Shown piece by piece: positions 7,947-14,868 of a stretch of 64,000 nucleotides of DNA (position 1 is the first letter of the stretch; every line of letters starts with the position of its first letter). The notes under the pieces are model-generated. The model was not told where the DNA came from and searched no databases. It saw only the letters and a program-made list of their open reading frames with translations. The position numbers were made by a program, and so were the translations under genes. This DNA comes from Shouchella oshimensis. Lineage in GTDB: Bacteria; Bacillota; Bacilli; Bacillales; Bacillaceae_D. Location: contig NZ_KV917380.1 of the NCBI RefSeq assembly GCF_002019765.1, positions 3,645,836 through 3,709,835 of the forward strand. Direction: 5' to 3'.

Positions 7947-8351
7947 TTACTCGGTTTTCGGAGCCACTAGCTCTACCTTTATTCGATCTGGATCTTCAAA
8001 GTACACAGCGTAATGGTCACGCCCTCCTGAAAATGGATGTTTCGTTTCATAGAGTATAGGCACTTGCCTAGCTCTTAAACGATTAGTCATGTCATCTACA
8101 TGTGCTTTTGATGCTGCATGAAAGGCTAGATGATTTAAACCGACCTGTTTTCGATGATAGGGCGTATGGCGGTATTTCTCTTCAACCTGAACAAAAACGA
8201 TGTATGCCTCTCCTAGCTTCCAACTCTTCCCTTGTTCCCATTCTTGAAAAGCTTCATATCCTAATTCTTCTAACAACCAGCCCCAAAAAGTCACACTCTT
8301 AGGCAGGTCTGTAACGTATAGCTCTATATGATGAAGCAATCCAGTCTTCAC
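7947..8351 (-). CDS. VOC-family (glyoxalase/dioxygenase fold) protein
   Basis: A 134-residue single-domain member of the vicinal oxygen chelate superfamily. HHIELYVTDLPKS at the start and VYFEDPDRIKVELVAP at the end are the typical first and last motifs. His8 and the Glu of VELV are candidate metal ligands, with GLNHLAFHA in the middle. The reaction cannot be predicted. Its start overlaps the stop of the SnoaL-like gene by four bases, so the two form an operon. It is convergent with the kinase-like gene. Confidence 0.85.
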   Translation of the reverse strand: MKTGLLHHIELYVTDLPKSVTFWGWLLEELGYEAFQEWEQGKSWKLGEAYIVFVQVEEKYRHTPYHRKQVGLNHLAFHAASKAHVDDMTNRLRARQVPILYETKHPFSGGRDHYAVYFEDPDRIKVELVAPKTE

Positions 8352-8731
8352 TTTTTATCCCCCGCTACTTGGGGCACTGCACTCAAGTGCTCGTGAATCA
8401 GCTTCCACTCCCCCTTTTCCAAAACAAATGCATTTGTTGCTCGTCCTTTTCCTGATACAAATGTCCCATCTTGATAGCCTTGATAGGTATACGTATAGGT
8501 GCATAACGCAGCTTGTTCCGTTGTCATCATCCACTTCACTGTTGCTCCATACACTTCTTCTTTAATCTGTTCCCACGCTGACTCAAAGAACGCTTGTATG
8601 TCTTTTCGAGTAACGCAACTTCGATTCGTAAACCAAAAAACAGCTTCAGAATGTAACACTTTTTCTACTTCACTAAAACAATGTGTGTTTGTTGCCTTTA
8701 TGTAACGTTCTAATGCTTGCTCATAATGCAT
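8348..8731 (-). CDS. SnoaL/NTF2-like protein (DUF4440-type)
   Basis: A 127-residue protein with the NTF2-like cone fold pattern: an N-terminal helix (ALERYIKATNT), the EAVFWFTN and FFESAWEQI segments, and C-terminal strands ending with RATNAFVLEKGEWKLIHEHLS. That end is a common signature of ketosteroid-isomerase-like proteins of the DUF4440/SnoaL group. The function is unknown. It is coupled by a four-base overlap to the VOC protein, suggesting a shared small-molecule pathway. Confidence 0.8.
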   Translation of the reverse strand: MHYEQALERYIKATNTHCFSEVEKVLHSEAVFWFTNRSCVTRKDIQAFFESAWEQIKEEVYGATVKWMMTTEQAALCTYTYTYQGYQDGTFVSGKGRATNAFVLEKGEWKLIHEHLSAVPQVAGDKK

Positions 8732-8785
8732 GGGGCGCTCATCCTTTTTATGTATACATTATCACAGAACATACATTCCGTATAG

Positions 8786-8820
8786 ACAAAAAAACCAAGA
8801 GGGCTCTTTCCCATCTTGGT
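8786..8820 (-). terminator. Terminator of the dicarboxylate symporter gene
   Basis: ACCAAGA and TCTTGGT (8794-8800 with 8814-8820), with an inner GGG/CCC extension and one bulge, are followed on the minus strand by seven T. Confidence 0.9.
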
Positions 8821-8840
8821 CTACTACAGTACGACATATT

Positions 8841-10001
8841 CTATGCTGCATTCCTATCAGAATGATTCTGTTCTTTTCCATTCACAATAAGGGCAATAGC
8901 GCCATCACCTGTTACATTTGTCGCTGTCCCAAAACTATCCTGTGCAAGATACAAAGCAATCATTAGCGCAACAGCAGCTTCATTAAATCCTAACATGGAA
9001 GAAAGAATACCAACGGCCGCCATTACAGCTCCACCTGGTACACCAGGTGCGGCAATCATAATAATACCTAGCATAAGAATAACTGGAATCATTCCAACAA
9101 ACCCAGGGAACTCAAGACCTGGCATCATGTACATTACAGCTGTAGCAGCTGTTAGTATCGTGATCGTGCTCCCTGATAAATGAATATTGGCGCATAGCGG
9201 TACTACAAAATCAGCAATTGAGTCTTTAATTCGATTTTTCTTCACTGCGTTAACAGTTACAGGAATAGTCGCTGCACTACTCATTGTCCCAAGCGCTGTA
9301 ACGTAAGCGGGAACCATGTTTTTCATTAATCGAAAGGGATTTTCTTTATTTACAATTCCAGCAACTGTGTATTGAATAACTAACCAAATCAAATGCATAC
9401 TGACAGCAAGAGCAAGTACAACTCCAAACACTCCAAGTGTTTCAAAGACTGCTCCCTCGTACGCCATCTCTGCTAAAACACCCGCAATATAAAATGGTAG
9501 TAACGGGATAATGGTTTTTCGAATAATCATTTCAACCATGCTTTGCCCTTCATCAATGACGCGTTTAAAAGAAGTAGCTTCAGTAGCTGCGATACCTACT
9601 CCTAAAACAAACGCCAGAACTAAAGCCGTTAACACTCCAGCGATCGGCTCAATTTCAAATTCAATAAATCCACTTAACCCTTCTGGCGCTACCGCTTCTG
9701 ATCCTGAAAGCCCAATTAGGGGAAATACGAACATCGCTACAGACACTGCAAAGGCTCCAGCTAAAATTGTTGATAAATAAGCAATGCCAATTGTAGACCC
9801 AAGTAATTTCCCTCCCCCTTTACCGAGGTTCGCAATCCCAGCAGCAATAAAAAAGATAATAATAAGCGGGACCATAAAGAAAATAAAGCTGCCAATAATA
9901 TCACTGATCGTCACCATAAGTCGAGCAGTCCATTCATTTGCAACAAGTCCAATGATAATTCCTACAGCAATCCCTATTAACAAACGCAAAATTAACTTCA
10001 T
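8841..10001 (-). CDS. Dicarboxylate/amino acid:cation symporter (SDF family)
   Basis: A 386-residue member of the sodium/proton:dicarboxylate symporter family (DAACS). Visible hallmarks are the serine-rich hairpin TMSSAATIPVT, the second hairpin region APGVPGGAVM, and TATNVTGDGA near the end, where substrate and cation bind. The substrate is probably an acidic or small amino acid or dicarboxylate and is not resolvable by eye. The protein is slightly short for the family but has complete motifs. It is monocistronic with its own terminator. Confidence 0.9.
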   Translation of the reverse strand: MKLILRLLIGIAVGIIIGLVANEWTARLMVTISDIIGSFIFFMVPLIIIFFIAAGIANLGKGGGKLLGSTIGIAYLSTILAGAFAVSVAMFVFPLIGLSGSEAVAPEGLSGFIEFEIEPIAGVLTALVLAFVLGVGIAATEATSFKRVIDEGQSMVEMIIRKTIIPLLPFYIAGVLAEMAYEGAVFETLGVFGVVLALAVSMHLIWLVIQYTVAGIVNKENPFRLMKNMVPAYVTALGTMSSAATIPVTVNAVKKNRIKDSIADFVVPLCANIHLSGSTITILTAATAVMYMMPGLEFPGFVGMIPVILMLGIIMIAAPGVPGGAVMAAVGILSSMLGFNEAAVALMIALYLAQDSFGTATNVTGDGAIALIVNGKEQNHSDRNAA

Positions 10002-10074
10002 TCTCTCTCTCCCTCAACCATTCTGTATTTATACAAAGGATGTTTGTCATTATAGCACGGACATAACGGTAAAG

Positions 10075-10215
10075 CTATTGTCTTTTTTTGTTAATCTGTT
10101 GTTCTTCTTTCTTTTTTTGAACGATGAATATCTCTTGCCATAGTTCATCCTCATTGAGTGCTTCCAGTGTGGTGCTTAAAGCTTCGTCGAAAGGACAGCG
10201 CGACTCGTTATCCAC
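10075..10215 (-). CDS. Small 46-residue hypothetical protein overlapping its upstream gene
   Basis: An open frame of 46 codons starts at a GTG that overlaps the stop region of the 10208-10636 gene by eight bases, so it would be translationally coupled. The product is highly charged, with an acidic middle (LEALNEDELWQEI) and a basic tail (VQKKKEEQQ), and looks like one long helix. No family is recognised. A separate ribosome site is weak, and the call rests on the overlap and a coherent reading frame. Confidence 0.5.
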   Translation of the reverse strand: MDNESRCPFDEALSTTLEALNEDELWQEIFIVQKKKEEQQINKKRQ

Positions 10216-10636
10216 CTTTACTGATCTCTCTTTCTAGCTGAGTATAGTGACCAAGCCGTTCCTTCAAACACTGTTTTAAGCGTGAAGGTGTCCCACCAGT
10301 ATAGGCCATTCTTCCTTTATGCCAATAGAGCCAATTCATGTAGCTTCTTGTCACTTCAACGGGTTCCTCACTGACTTGAACCCCCTCTGTTTTTAAATAG
10401 CGTTTTATTTCATACAAATCTTTACTAATGACATTCATTATGCGTCGAAGCCAGCTATAGTATGAAGATCGTTGAACGAGGTTCTCATTTTCCTCTAAAC
10501 GGCATAGTTGTTTATGAAGGATTTCCTTCACCATTTTTGTGAATAAAAAAGTTCTTACAGTTAGCACAATTGAATCTTCTGTTTCCTTAGCAATCTCTAT
10601 ATCGAATAGATCTTTTTCACATGGTTGTTTTTTCAT
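10208..10636 (-). CDS. Conserved-looking hypothetical protein, 142 residues
   Basis: The ATG at 10636 has GGAGG eight bases upstream, which excludes the longer frame that begins at 10729. The product is mostly helical and charged, with a segment SYMNWLYWHKGRMAYTGGTPSRLKQCL near the end and no signal peptide or membrane span. I do not recognise the family. It precedes and overlaps the 46-residue frame, so they form a two-gene unit. Function unknown. Confidence 0.7.
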   Translation of the reverse strand: MKKQPCEKDLFDIEIAKETEDSIVLTVRTFLFTKMVKEILHKQLCRLEENENLVQRSSYYSWLRRIMNVISKDLYEIKRYLKTEGVQVSEEPVEVTRSYMNWLYWHKGRMAYTGGTPSRLKQCLKERLGHYTQLEREISKGG

Positions 10637-10779
10637 GACGATTCCTCCAGTTGTTAGTAGTATATACGAACGTACATTCTCTATACTAGAGGATAATGTT
10701 TCCATTTTCCTAGAGTGATGAAAGAACATTACATAAACAACGGATCTTTATTGGAAATCATGTAAAGTCAGAGAGGTTC

Positions 10780-10808
10780 TTGTATATTGCCCCTAAGATT
10801 GATACAAT
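10780..10808 (+). promoter_or_regulatory. Sigma-A promoter of the 57-residue gene
   Basis: TTGTAT (10780-10785) and TACAAT (10803-10808) are 17 bases apart. The element lies about 65 bases before the start of the small rightward gene. Confidence 0.65.
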
Positions 10809-10873
10809 GACAGCACTTTATTCATGATTAGACAGAAGTATGACAACTATCTATAGTTAAAGGAGCGATTCTT

Positions 10874-11047
10874 ATGGACAAAAAGAATATTCACTTTACT
10901 GAGATACCGAAATACGAAGTCGACTCAAAACGTAAAGATATACGAACATTATCAAAACAACAGTTGTACATCCAGTCGAAACTAATAGAAACAAAGCGAG
11001 TGATTTCTTGCGATGACAGAACGTTACGCATAATTGAATCACACTAA
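10874..11047 (+). CDS. Small hypothetical protein, 57 residues
   Basis: A 57-codon frame with a strong AAAGGAG site eight to nine bases before its ATG and a good promoter upstream. The protein is soluble and charged (MDKKNIHFTEIPKYEVD at the start), with a helical middle (LSKQQLYIQSKLIETKR). I do not recognise a family. The transcription and translation signals make it more convincing than an ordinary short frame. It is convergent with the following GNAT gene. Confidence 0.65.
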   Translation: MDKKNIHFTEIPKYEVDSKRKDIRTLSKQQLYIQSKLIETKRVISCDDRTLRIIESH

Positions 11048-11056
11048 TGTTTACAT

Positions 11057-11089
11057 AAAAAAACCACTCCTCTTTAAAAGAATCGTGGT
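11057..11089 (-). terminator. Terminator of the GNAT gene at 11108-11626
   Basis: ACCAC (11063-11067) pairs with GTGGT (11085-11089), with further partial pairing inside. The stem is followed on the minus strand by seven T. Confidence 0.75.
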
Positions 11090-11107
11090 CATCGTTTCAT
11101 ATAGCTT

Positions 11108-11626
11108 CTATTTGCTATTTCCATAAACCTCTGTGAAAATCCAATTTTTAAATAAATAAAATTGATTCTCATCCATCTCTCCTGGGTAAGCCATAACATT
11201 TAACGGTATAGGCTTACGGCCATCCGCTAACGCCGGTTGAATGTACCCATAGGAACTGAAATGAAACCCATTCCGCTCATAAAAAGCCACCCGCCGCTGC
11301 TTTAATTCATCATCTGGCGGCTCTACTTCAATAAAGACTCGCTTCTGAACCATTTTCAGTAATTCCTGTAGCAACGTTCCTCCTAAGCCACCATTTCGAT
11401 AGCGCTCTCTAACTGCAAAATGCTCTAAGAAAACAAACTCATCTGCTTCCCAGATTGCAAAAAAAGCAGCAATGGTTTGCTCCTGTTCAAAGACATATAC
11501 GCGATAGTTTTCCTGATCTACTAGCGCTAACTGTGCTTCATAAGGTCTAAACTCATCCACAGGAAAGCTTTCCAAAAACAGCTGATACAATTCGTCAAAT
11601 TGCTCCTTTTTAAGTACTCTTAACAT
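11108..11626 (-). CDS. GNAT-family N-acetyltransferase
   Basis: A protein of about 172 residues with a GNAT fold. The strand/helix around FVFLEHFAVRERYRNGGLGGTLLQELL carries the acetyl-CoA pyrophosphate loop (R-Y-R-N-G-G-L-G). The chain ends in VAFYERNGFHFSSYGYIQP, the usual motif B. The substrate is unknown. Starts at 11626 or 11635 both fit; a GAGG lies 12 or 3 bases upstream. A longer frame to 11731 would run into the structured leader and is not supported. The gene is preceded by a leader of about 170 nt with a clear promoter. Confidence 0.82.
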   Translation of the reverse strand: MLRVLKKEQFDELYQLFLESFPVDEFRPYEAQLALVDQENYRVYVFEQEQTIAAFFAIWEADEFVFLEHFAVRERYRNGGLGGTLLQELLKMVQKRVFIEVEPPDDELKQRRVAFYERNGFHFSSYGYIQPALADGRKPIPLNVMAYPGEMDENQFYLFKNWIFTEVYGNSK

Positions 11627-11694
11627 GATGTCCATGTACCTCAACCAACACAAGTATTTCGCACGCGTGAGCGAACGATTCCCTTTTATAGTAT

Positions 11695-11797
11695 AAAAAA
11701 AAGCGCCCTGTCGCAAATTCACCATGCTCAATCACCCGAAGAGTGCTGATGAGAGCCACTCTCCTCAGGCTTGAGACAAAAGGAACAAGGTCCCTCT
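11695..11797 (-). ncRNA. Structured 5' leader of the GNAT gene, class not recognised
   Basis: The transcript predicted from the upstream promoter can fold into a GGGAC/GTTCC hairpin. A larger nested stem follows (11727-11775), closed by CTCAA/TTGAG, with an inner GGAGAGTG/CACTCTTC helix. A run of eight T (11695-11702, read on the minus strand) comes shortly after. Known riboswitch signatures such as S-box, T-box, THF, TPP or guanidine motifs were not found. A cis-acting regulatory role is an inference. Confidence 0.4.
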
Positions 11798-11803
11798 TCT
11801 TCT

Positions 11804-11832
11804 ATTATAAGTGATTAACCGTTTTTTTGTAA
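11804..11832 (-). promoter_or_regulatory. Promoter of the GNAT leader
   Basis: On the minus strand a perfect TATAAT (11804-11809) lies 17 bases after TTACAA (11827-11832). The -35 box is poor but the spacing is ideal. Confidence 0.6.
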
Positions 11833-11902
11833 TGATATTTAAGTAAATTAAAAAACACTTAATATCACTTAAATACAATATTCACAGAAATACTTTCTGT
11901 TT

Positions 11903-11993
11903 TGTGGATAAATCTAGTGTTTTCCACATATTCATGTGGATGTATACGTTTAAATGTGGATAACATTACTATTTGCGGTCTATGTTATCCACA
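11903..11993. promoter_or_regulatory. DnaA-box cluster
   Basis: Within 91 bases there are three perfect DnaA boxes (TTATCCACA in either orientation) at 11903-11911, 11955-11963 and 11985-11993. Two near matches lie at 11920-11928 and 11935-11943. The last two perfect boxes form a 12-bp perfect inverted repeat separated by 21 bases. AT-rich sequence (11820-11880) lies next to the cluster. No dnaA, dnaN or other origin gene is nearby, so this looks like one of the chromosomal DnaA-box clusters that titrate or reload DnaA in Bacillus, or a DnaA-controlled regulatory site, rather than oriC. Confidence 0.8.
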
Positions 11994-12032
11994 AACTTTA
12001 AGTGATTTTGTGTAGGTTTCATTTAAAAGCCG

Positions 12033-12362
12033 TTACCCTACTCTTGTTCCATTTGCAACCGTGACTTCCGGTTGAATAAGCACTACATCTTCCTTATTCG
12101 GAACGGCTCCGAGCACAAGGATTTCTGATGTAAAACCTGCGATGTTCATTGATGGAAAATTCACCACCGCCAATACCTGCTTTCCTATTAGATCCGCTGC
12201 TTCATATCGCTTCGTTAGTTGTGCAGAGGATGCTTTTACACCTACATCCCCTAAGTCTACTTTCAATTTAATAGCGGGCTTTCTTGCTTCTGCAAAAAAC
12301 TCTGCATGAACAATGGTGCCTACACGAATATCTAGTTCTTTAAATGTATCAATTGTCGCCAT
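12033..12362 (-). CDS. csaA: CsaA, chaperone/tRNA-binding-domain protein
   Basis: A 109-residue protein made of a single EMAP/tRNA-binding OB fold. It begins IDTFKELDIRVGTIVHAE and continues through KLKVDLGDVGVKASSAQLT and VVNFPSMNIAGFTSEILVLG, the full CsaA pattern at full length. CsaA is known in Bacillus as a homodimeric export-related chaperone that can bind peptides of preproteins. GGAGG lies seven bases before the ATG. It is monocistronic; the DnaA-box cluster follows directly after its stop. Confidence 0.93.
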   Translation of the reverse strand: MATIDTFKELDIRVGTIVHAEFFAEARKPAIKLKVDLGDVGVKASSAQLTKRYEAADLIGKQVLAVVNFPSMNIAGFTSEILVLGAVPNKEDVVLIQPEVTVANGTRVG

Positions 12363-12587
12363 TATGATCCTCCTTCAACTAAATACATGTCATTTTATCA
12401 CAACAACAGAGATGACAATGGTGTATCAACCGTTAAACAACGATGACAATAATGACAAAAATCCCGTATGTACACCAAAAAACCTTTCATCTTTGTAACA
12501 AGTATGGTGATATACACTTACGTTATTTCCATAAATTTCATCATTTAGAAAAGTTGTTTAAAACTTTAAGAAGTATGTATGTTTATC

Positions 12588-12742
12588 TACCTTTTATCGA
12601 TTCATCGTGAAACGATTTATTAATCACTTTCCCAATATAAAAAGACTTATATGACGGCTTATTTAGTTCATTCTTCTTAATTATCCTTTCCTCCTTATTC
12701 AATAAATACCTTTTTATCGATTCATGTTTCCCAATAAAAAGG
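12588..12742 (+). repeat. Imperfect direct repeat and stem-loop in the subtilisin leader
   Basis: The stretch between csaA and the protease (12363-12799) contains a unit ACCTTTTATCGATTCAT...TTTCCCAATA.AAAAG twice. A longer copy lies at about 12588-12643, and a shortened copy at 12708-12742. The second copy also forms a nine-bp stem (CCTTTTTAT at 12709-12717 with ATAAAAAGG at 12734-12742) directly before an extra GGAGG. A 5' stem-loop in the aprE leader of B. subtilis is known to stabilise the mRNA, and this hairpin could play the same role. No convincing gene lies in the rest of the interval. Confidence 0.55.
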
Positions 12743-12799
12743 AGGTTCATTGCGTGCTATCGTAATGGACAACCCATTTTGAATAGGAGGCGTTACCGA

Positions 12800-13927
12800 A
12801 TGAAGAAAAGAACACACGTATTAATTGCAGGAACAGCAGTCGCAACCATTGCTTTAATAGGAACACCATCCATTTCAGAAGCAGCAGAGGAAAAAAAATC
12901 TTATTTAATTGGCTTTGATGAACCTCAGGAAGTGGAGCAATTTACAACAAATTTAGCAGAAGAGATTCGCACACAAGCAGATGATGCGATTGATGTAACG
13001 TACGAATTTAAGGAGATTCCTGTTCTTGCAGTAGAAATGACAGAAGAAGAGATGGCTGAACTCAAAAATGAAGAGAGTATTTCCTATATTGAAGAGGATC
13101 AAGAAGTGACAACGATGGCACAAAGCATTCCATGGGGAATCGAAAGAATTGGCACGCCAGCTGCACAGGCCTCAGGATTTACAGGCAGTGGTGTAAGTGT
13201 AGCAGTCCTTGATACAGGAATTGATCCACACTCTGACTTAAATATACAAGGTGGCGTTAGTTTTGTACCAGGCGAAAGTGGGTCAGATGATGGAAATGGA
13301 CACGGTACTCATGTAGCAGGTACGATTGCAGCGTTAGATAATGATCAAGGGGTATTGGGTGTTGCGCCAGACGTTGATCTTTTTGCAGTAAAAGTCTTAA
13401 GTGCTTCTGGATCAGGATCGATTAGTTCGATTGCGCAAGGGTTAGAGTGGACAGCAGAAAACAATATTGATGTAGCCAATCTAAGTTTAGGAAGCCCCTC
13501 TCCTAGTCAGACATTAGAGCAAGCGGTTAATGATGCCACAGATAGCGGTGTGCTTGTAGTAGCAGCAGCAGGGAATTCTGGGACAAGTTCATTAGGATAT
13601 CCAGCTCGTTATGATCATGCAATGGCTGTTGGCGCTACCGATGAGTCGGATAGTCTCGCTAGCTTCTCACAGTATGGAGAGGGACTCGATTTAGTCGCAC
13701 CTGGCGTTGGTGTAGAAAGTACGTACCCAGGTGGAGGTTATGACAGCTTAAGCGGAACATCTATGGCTGCTCCACATGTTGCAGGTGCCGCAGCACTCGT
13801 TAAGCAAAAAAATCCAAGCTGGACAAACGAACAAATACGAGGCCATTTAAACGATACAGCCAATGATCTTGGCGATTCGTTCCGCTTTGGTAGTGGCTTA
13901 CTGAATGTTGAAAATGCCGTTCAATAG
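12800..13927 (+). CDS. Secreted subtilisin (high-alkaline type, strongly acidic mature form)
   Basis: A 375-residue preproprotease. Residues 1-28 form a Sec signal peptide, about 29-106 the inhibitor propeptide, and the mature enzyme should start at Ala107 (AQSIPWGIERIG). Mature length is 269, as in the high-alkaline subtilisins of alkaliphilic bacilli. Catalytic residues are Asp138 (VAVLDTG), His168 (GNGHGTHVAG) and Ser321 (GTSMAAPHVAG). The ATG at 12800 has AGGAGG nine bases upstream. Unlike the well-known basic alkaline proteases, the mature part has about 30 acidic and only 7 basic residues by my count. Role: extracellular protein degradation. A strong terminator follows. Confidence 0.95.
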   Translation: MKKRTHVLIAGTAVATIALIGTPSISEAAEEKKSYLIGFDEPQEVEQFTTNLAEEIRTQADDAIDVTYEFKEIPVLAVEMTEEEMAELKNEESISYIEEDQEVTTMAQSIPWGIERIGTPAAQASGFTGSGVSVAVLDTGIDPHSDLNIQGGVSFVPGESGSDDGNGHGTHVAGTIAALDNDQGVLGVAPDVDLFAVKVLSASGSGSISSIAQGLEWTAENNIDVANLSLGSPSPSQTLEQAVNDATDSGVLVVAAAGNSGTSSLGYPARYDHAMAVGATDESDSLASFSQYGEGLDLVAPGVGVESTYPGGGYDSLSGTSMAAPHVAGAAALVKQKNPSWTNEQIRGHLNDTANDLGDSFRFGSGLLNVENAVQ

Positions 13928-13936
13928 AAGGACGTA

Positions 13937-13974
13937 TGCGCGTAGGGAATAGTATCTATTCCTGCGCGTTTTTT
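13937..13974 (+). terminator. Terminator of the subtilisin gene
   Basis: CGCG and GGAATA arms pair with TATTCC and CGCG in an interrupted stem, followed by TTTTTT. It begins about ten bases after the stop. Confidence 0.9.
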
Positions 13975-14029
13975 GTTTAAAAGAAGCATACATGGAAAAA
14001 CTAAGAGCACCCTATTGTAGAGGTGAATT

Positions 14030-14671
14030 ATGTATAACCATTTTGCTCTTTATCATTCCATTGAGGCGTTAGAGACGGTATTTGAACGACCCTTCCCTTC
14101 CATTAGTCAACCATGCCACGTTTCCCCTTCCCAAAAAATCTTGACAATCTCAGACAATAAAGAACAACAGGCATCCTACATGCGTTGGGGGCTCATCCCT
14201 TATTGGGCAAGGCACGAAGGAGTCGGGAACAAAATGGCTTATGCTCGGGCTGAAACAATTGAATTAAAAAGGAGTTTTAAATTCTTACTCCCAGAAAATC
14301 GTTGCATTATCCCTGCTAGTTGCTTTTATAAGTGGCGACAAACAAAAAATGGCACAAAGCAACCTTACAAAGTTGAACTTCATCACAACGAAGTCATGGC
14401 TTTTGCAGGCCTATGGGATACGTGGAAAAACCTAGAATTAAACCAAACCATTTACTCTTGCACGATTATTACGACTCGTACAAAAGGTTTACCATTCCAT
14501 CGCGCGCCAGTGTTATTAAAAGAAGGAAACCGCCAAGCATGGCTTGATTCTAGTATTACTAACCAACCTCAGCTAATGCGCTTACTACTACCAGCAGAAC
14601 AAAACTCCTTTACTTTACAAAACATAAATCATCAAAACAGCAAGGAGAGCGGACTTCTTTCAACGATTTAA
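14030..14671 (+). CDS. SRAP-family (YedK/HMCES) protein with catalytic residues replaced
   Basis: A 213-residue protein clearly of the SOS-response-associated peptidase family (MRWGLIPYWA, ARAETIELKRSFK, RCIIPASCFYKWR, FAGLWDTW). Active members start Met-Cys-Gly-Arg; after Met removal, Cys2 crosslinks to abasic sites in single-stranded DNA. Here the start is MYNHF, so Cys2 is Tyr. The conserved Asn before ARAE is Tyr71, and the Glu of FYEW is Lys101. His157 may remain. The frame is open throughout with a GAGGTG ribosome site, so it is a complete gene, but crosslinking and peptidase activity are not expected. It may still bind DNA, or it may be a decaying paralogue. Confidence 0.85.
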   Translation: MYNHFALYHSIEALETVFERPFPSISQPCHVSPSQKILTISDNKEQQASYMRWGLIPYWARHEGVGNKMAYARAETIELKRSFKFLLPENRCIIPASCFYKWRQTKNGTKQPYKVELHHNEVMAFAGLWDTWKNLELNQTIYSCTIITTRTKGLPFHRAPVLLKEGNRQAWLDSSITNQPQLMRLLLPAEQNSFTLQNINHQNSKESGLLSTI

Positions 14672-14868
14672 AACAGCTTTTTTTCGCTTATTGTTTGTTC
14701 TCCTAATCCCTTTTCATCTAAGCTAATCGGGAACAAAAACGTTTCCTTACATGCTTACTCTAAAAAACGTTTGACTCATTAATGTTTTTTCGATCATTTT
14801 CCTTGTTTACTTCTCTGATTGTCGGGGAATCTTAGCATTAAAAGCTACATTAATAGGAGTGAAAGAAC

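Noticed and set aside
9784-10143. Rightward 119-codon frame over the symporter N-terminus
   Set aside because: Antisense shadow of the symporter gene, with no ribosome site and low-complexity composition.
11695-11800. S-box, T-box or TPP riboswitch upstream of the GNAT gene
   Set aside because: Core sequence signatures of those classes are absent; only unassigned stems are present.
11820-12032. Chromosomal or plasmid replication origin at the DnaA boxes
   Set aside because: No dnaA, dnaN, rep or par gene nearby; the context is ordinary chromosomal genes.
12588-12742. CRISPR-like repeats
   Set aside because: Only two imperfect copies of unequal length, with no regular spacers and no cas genes.
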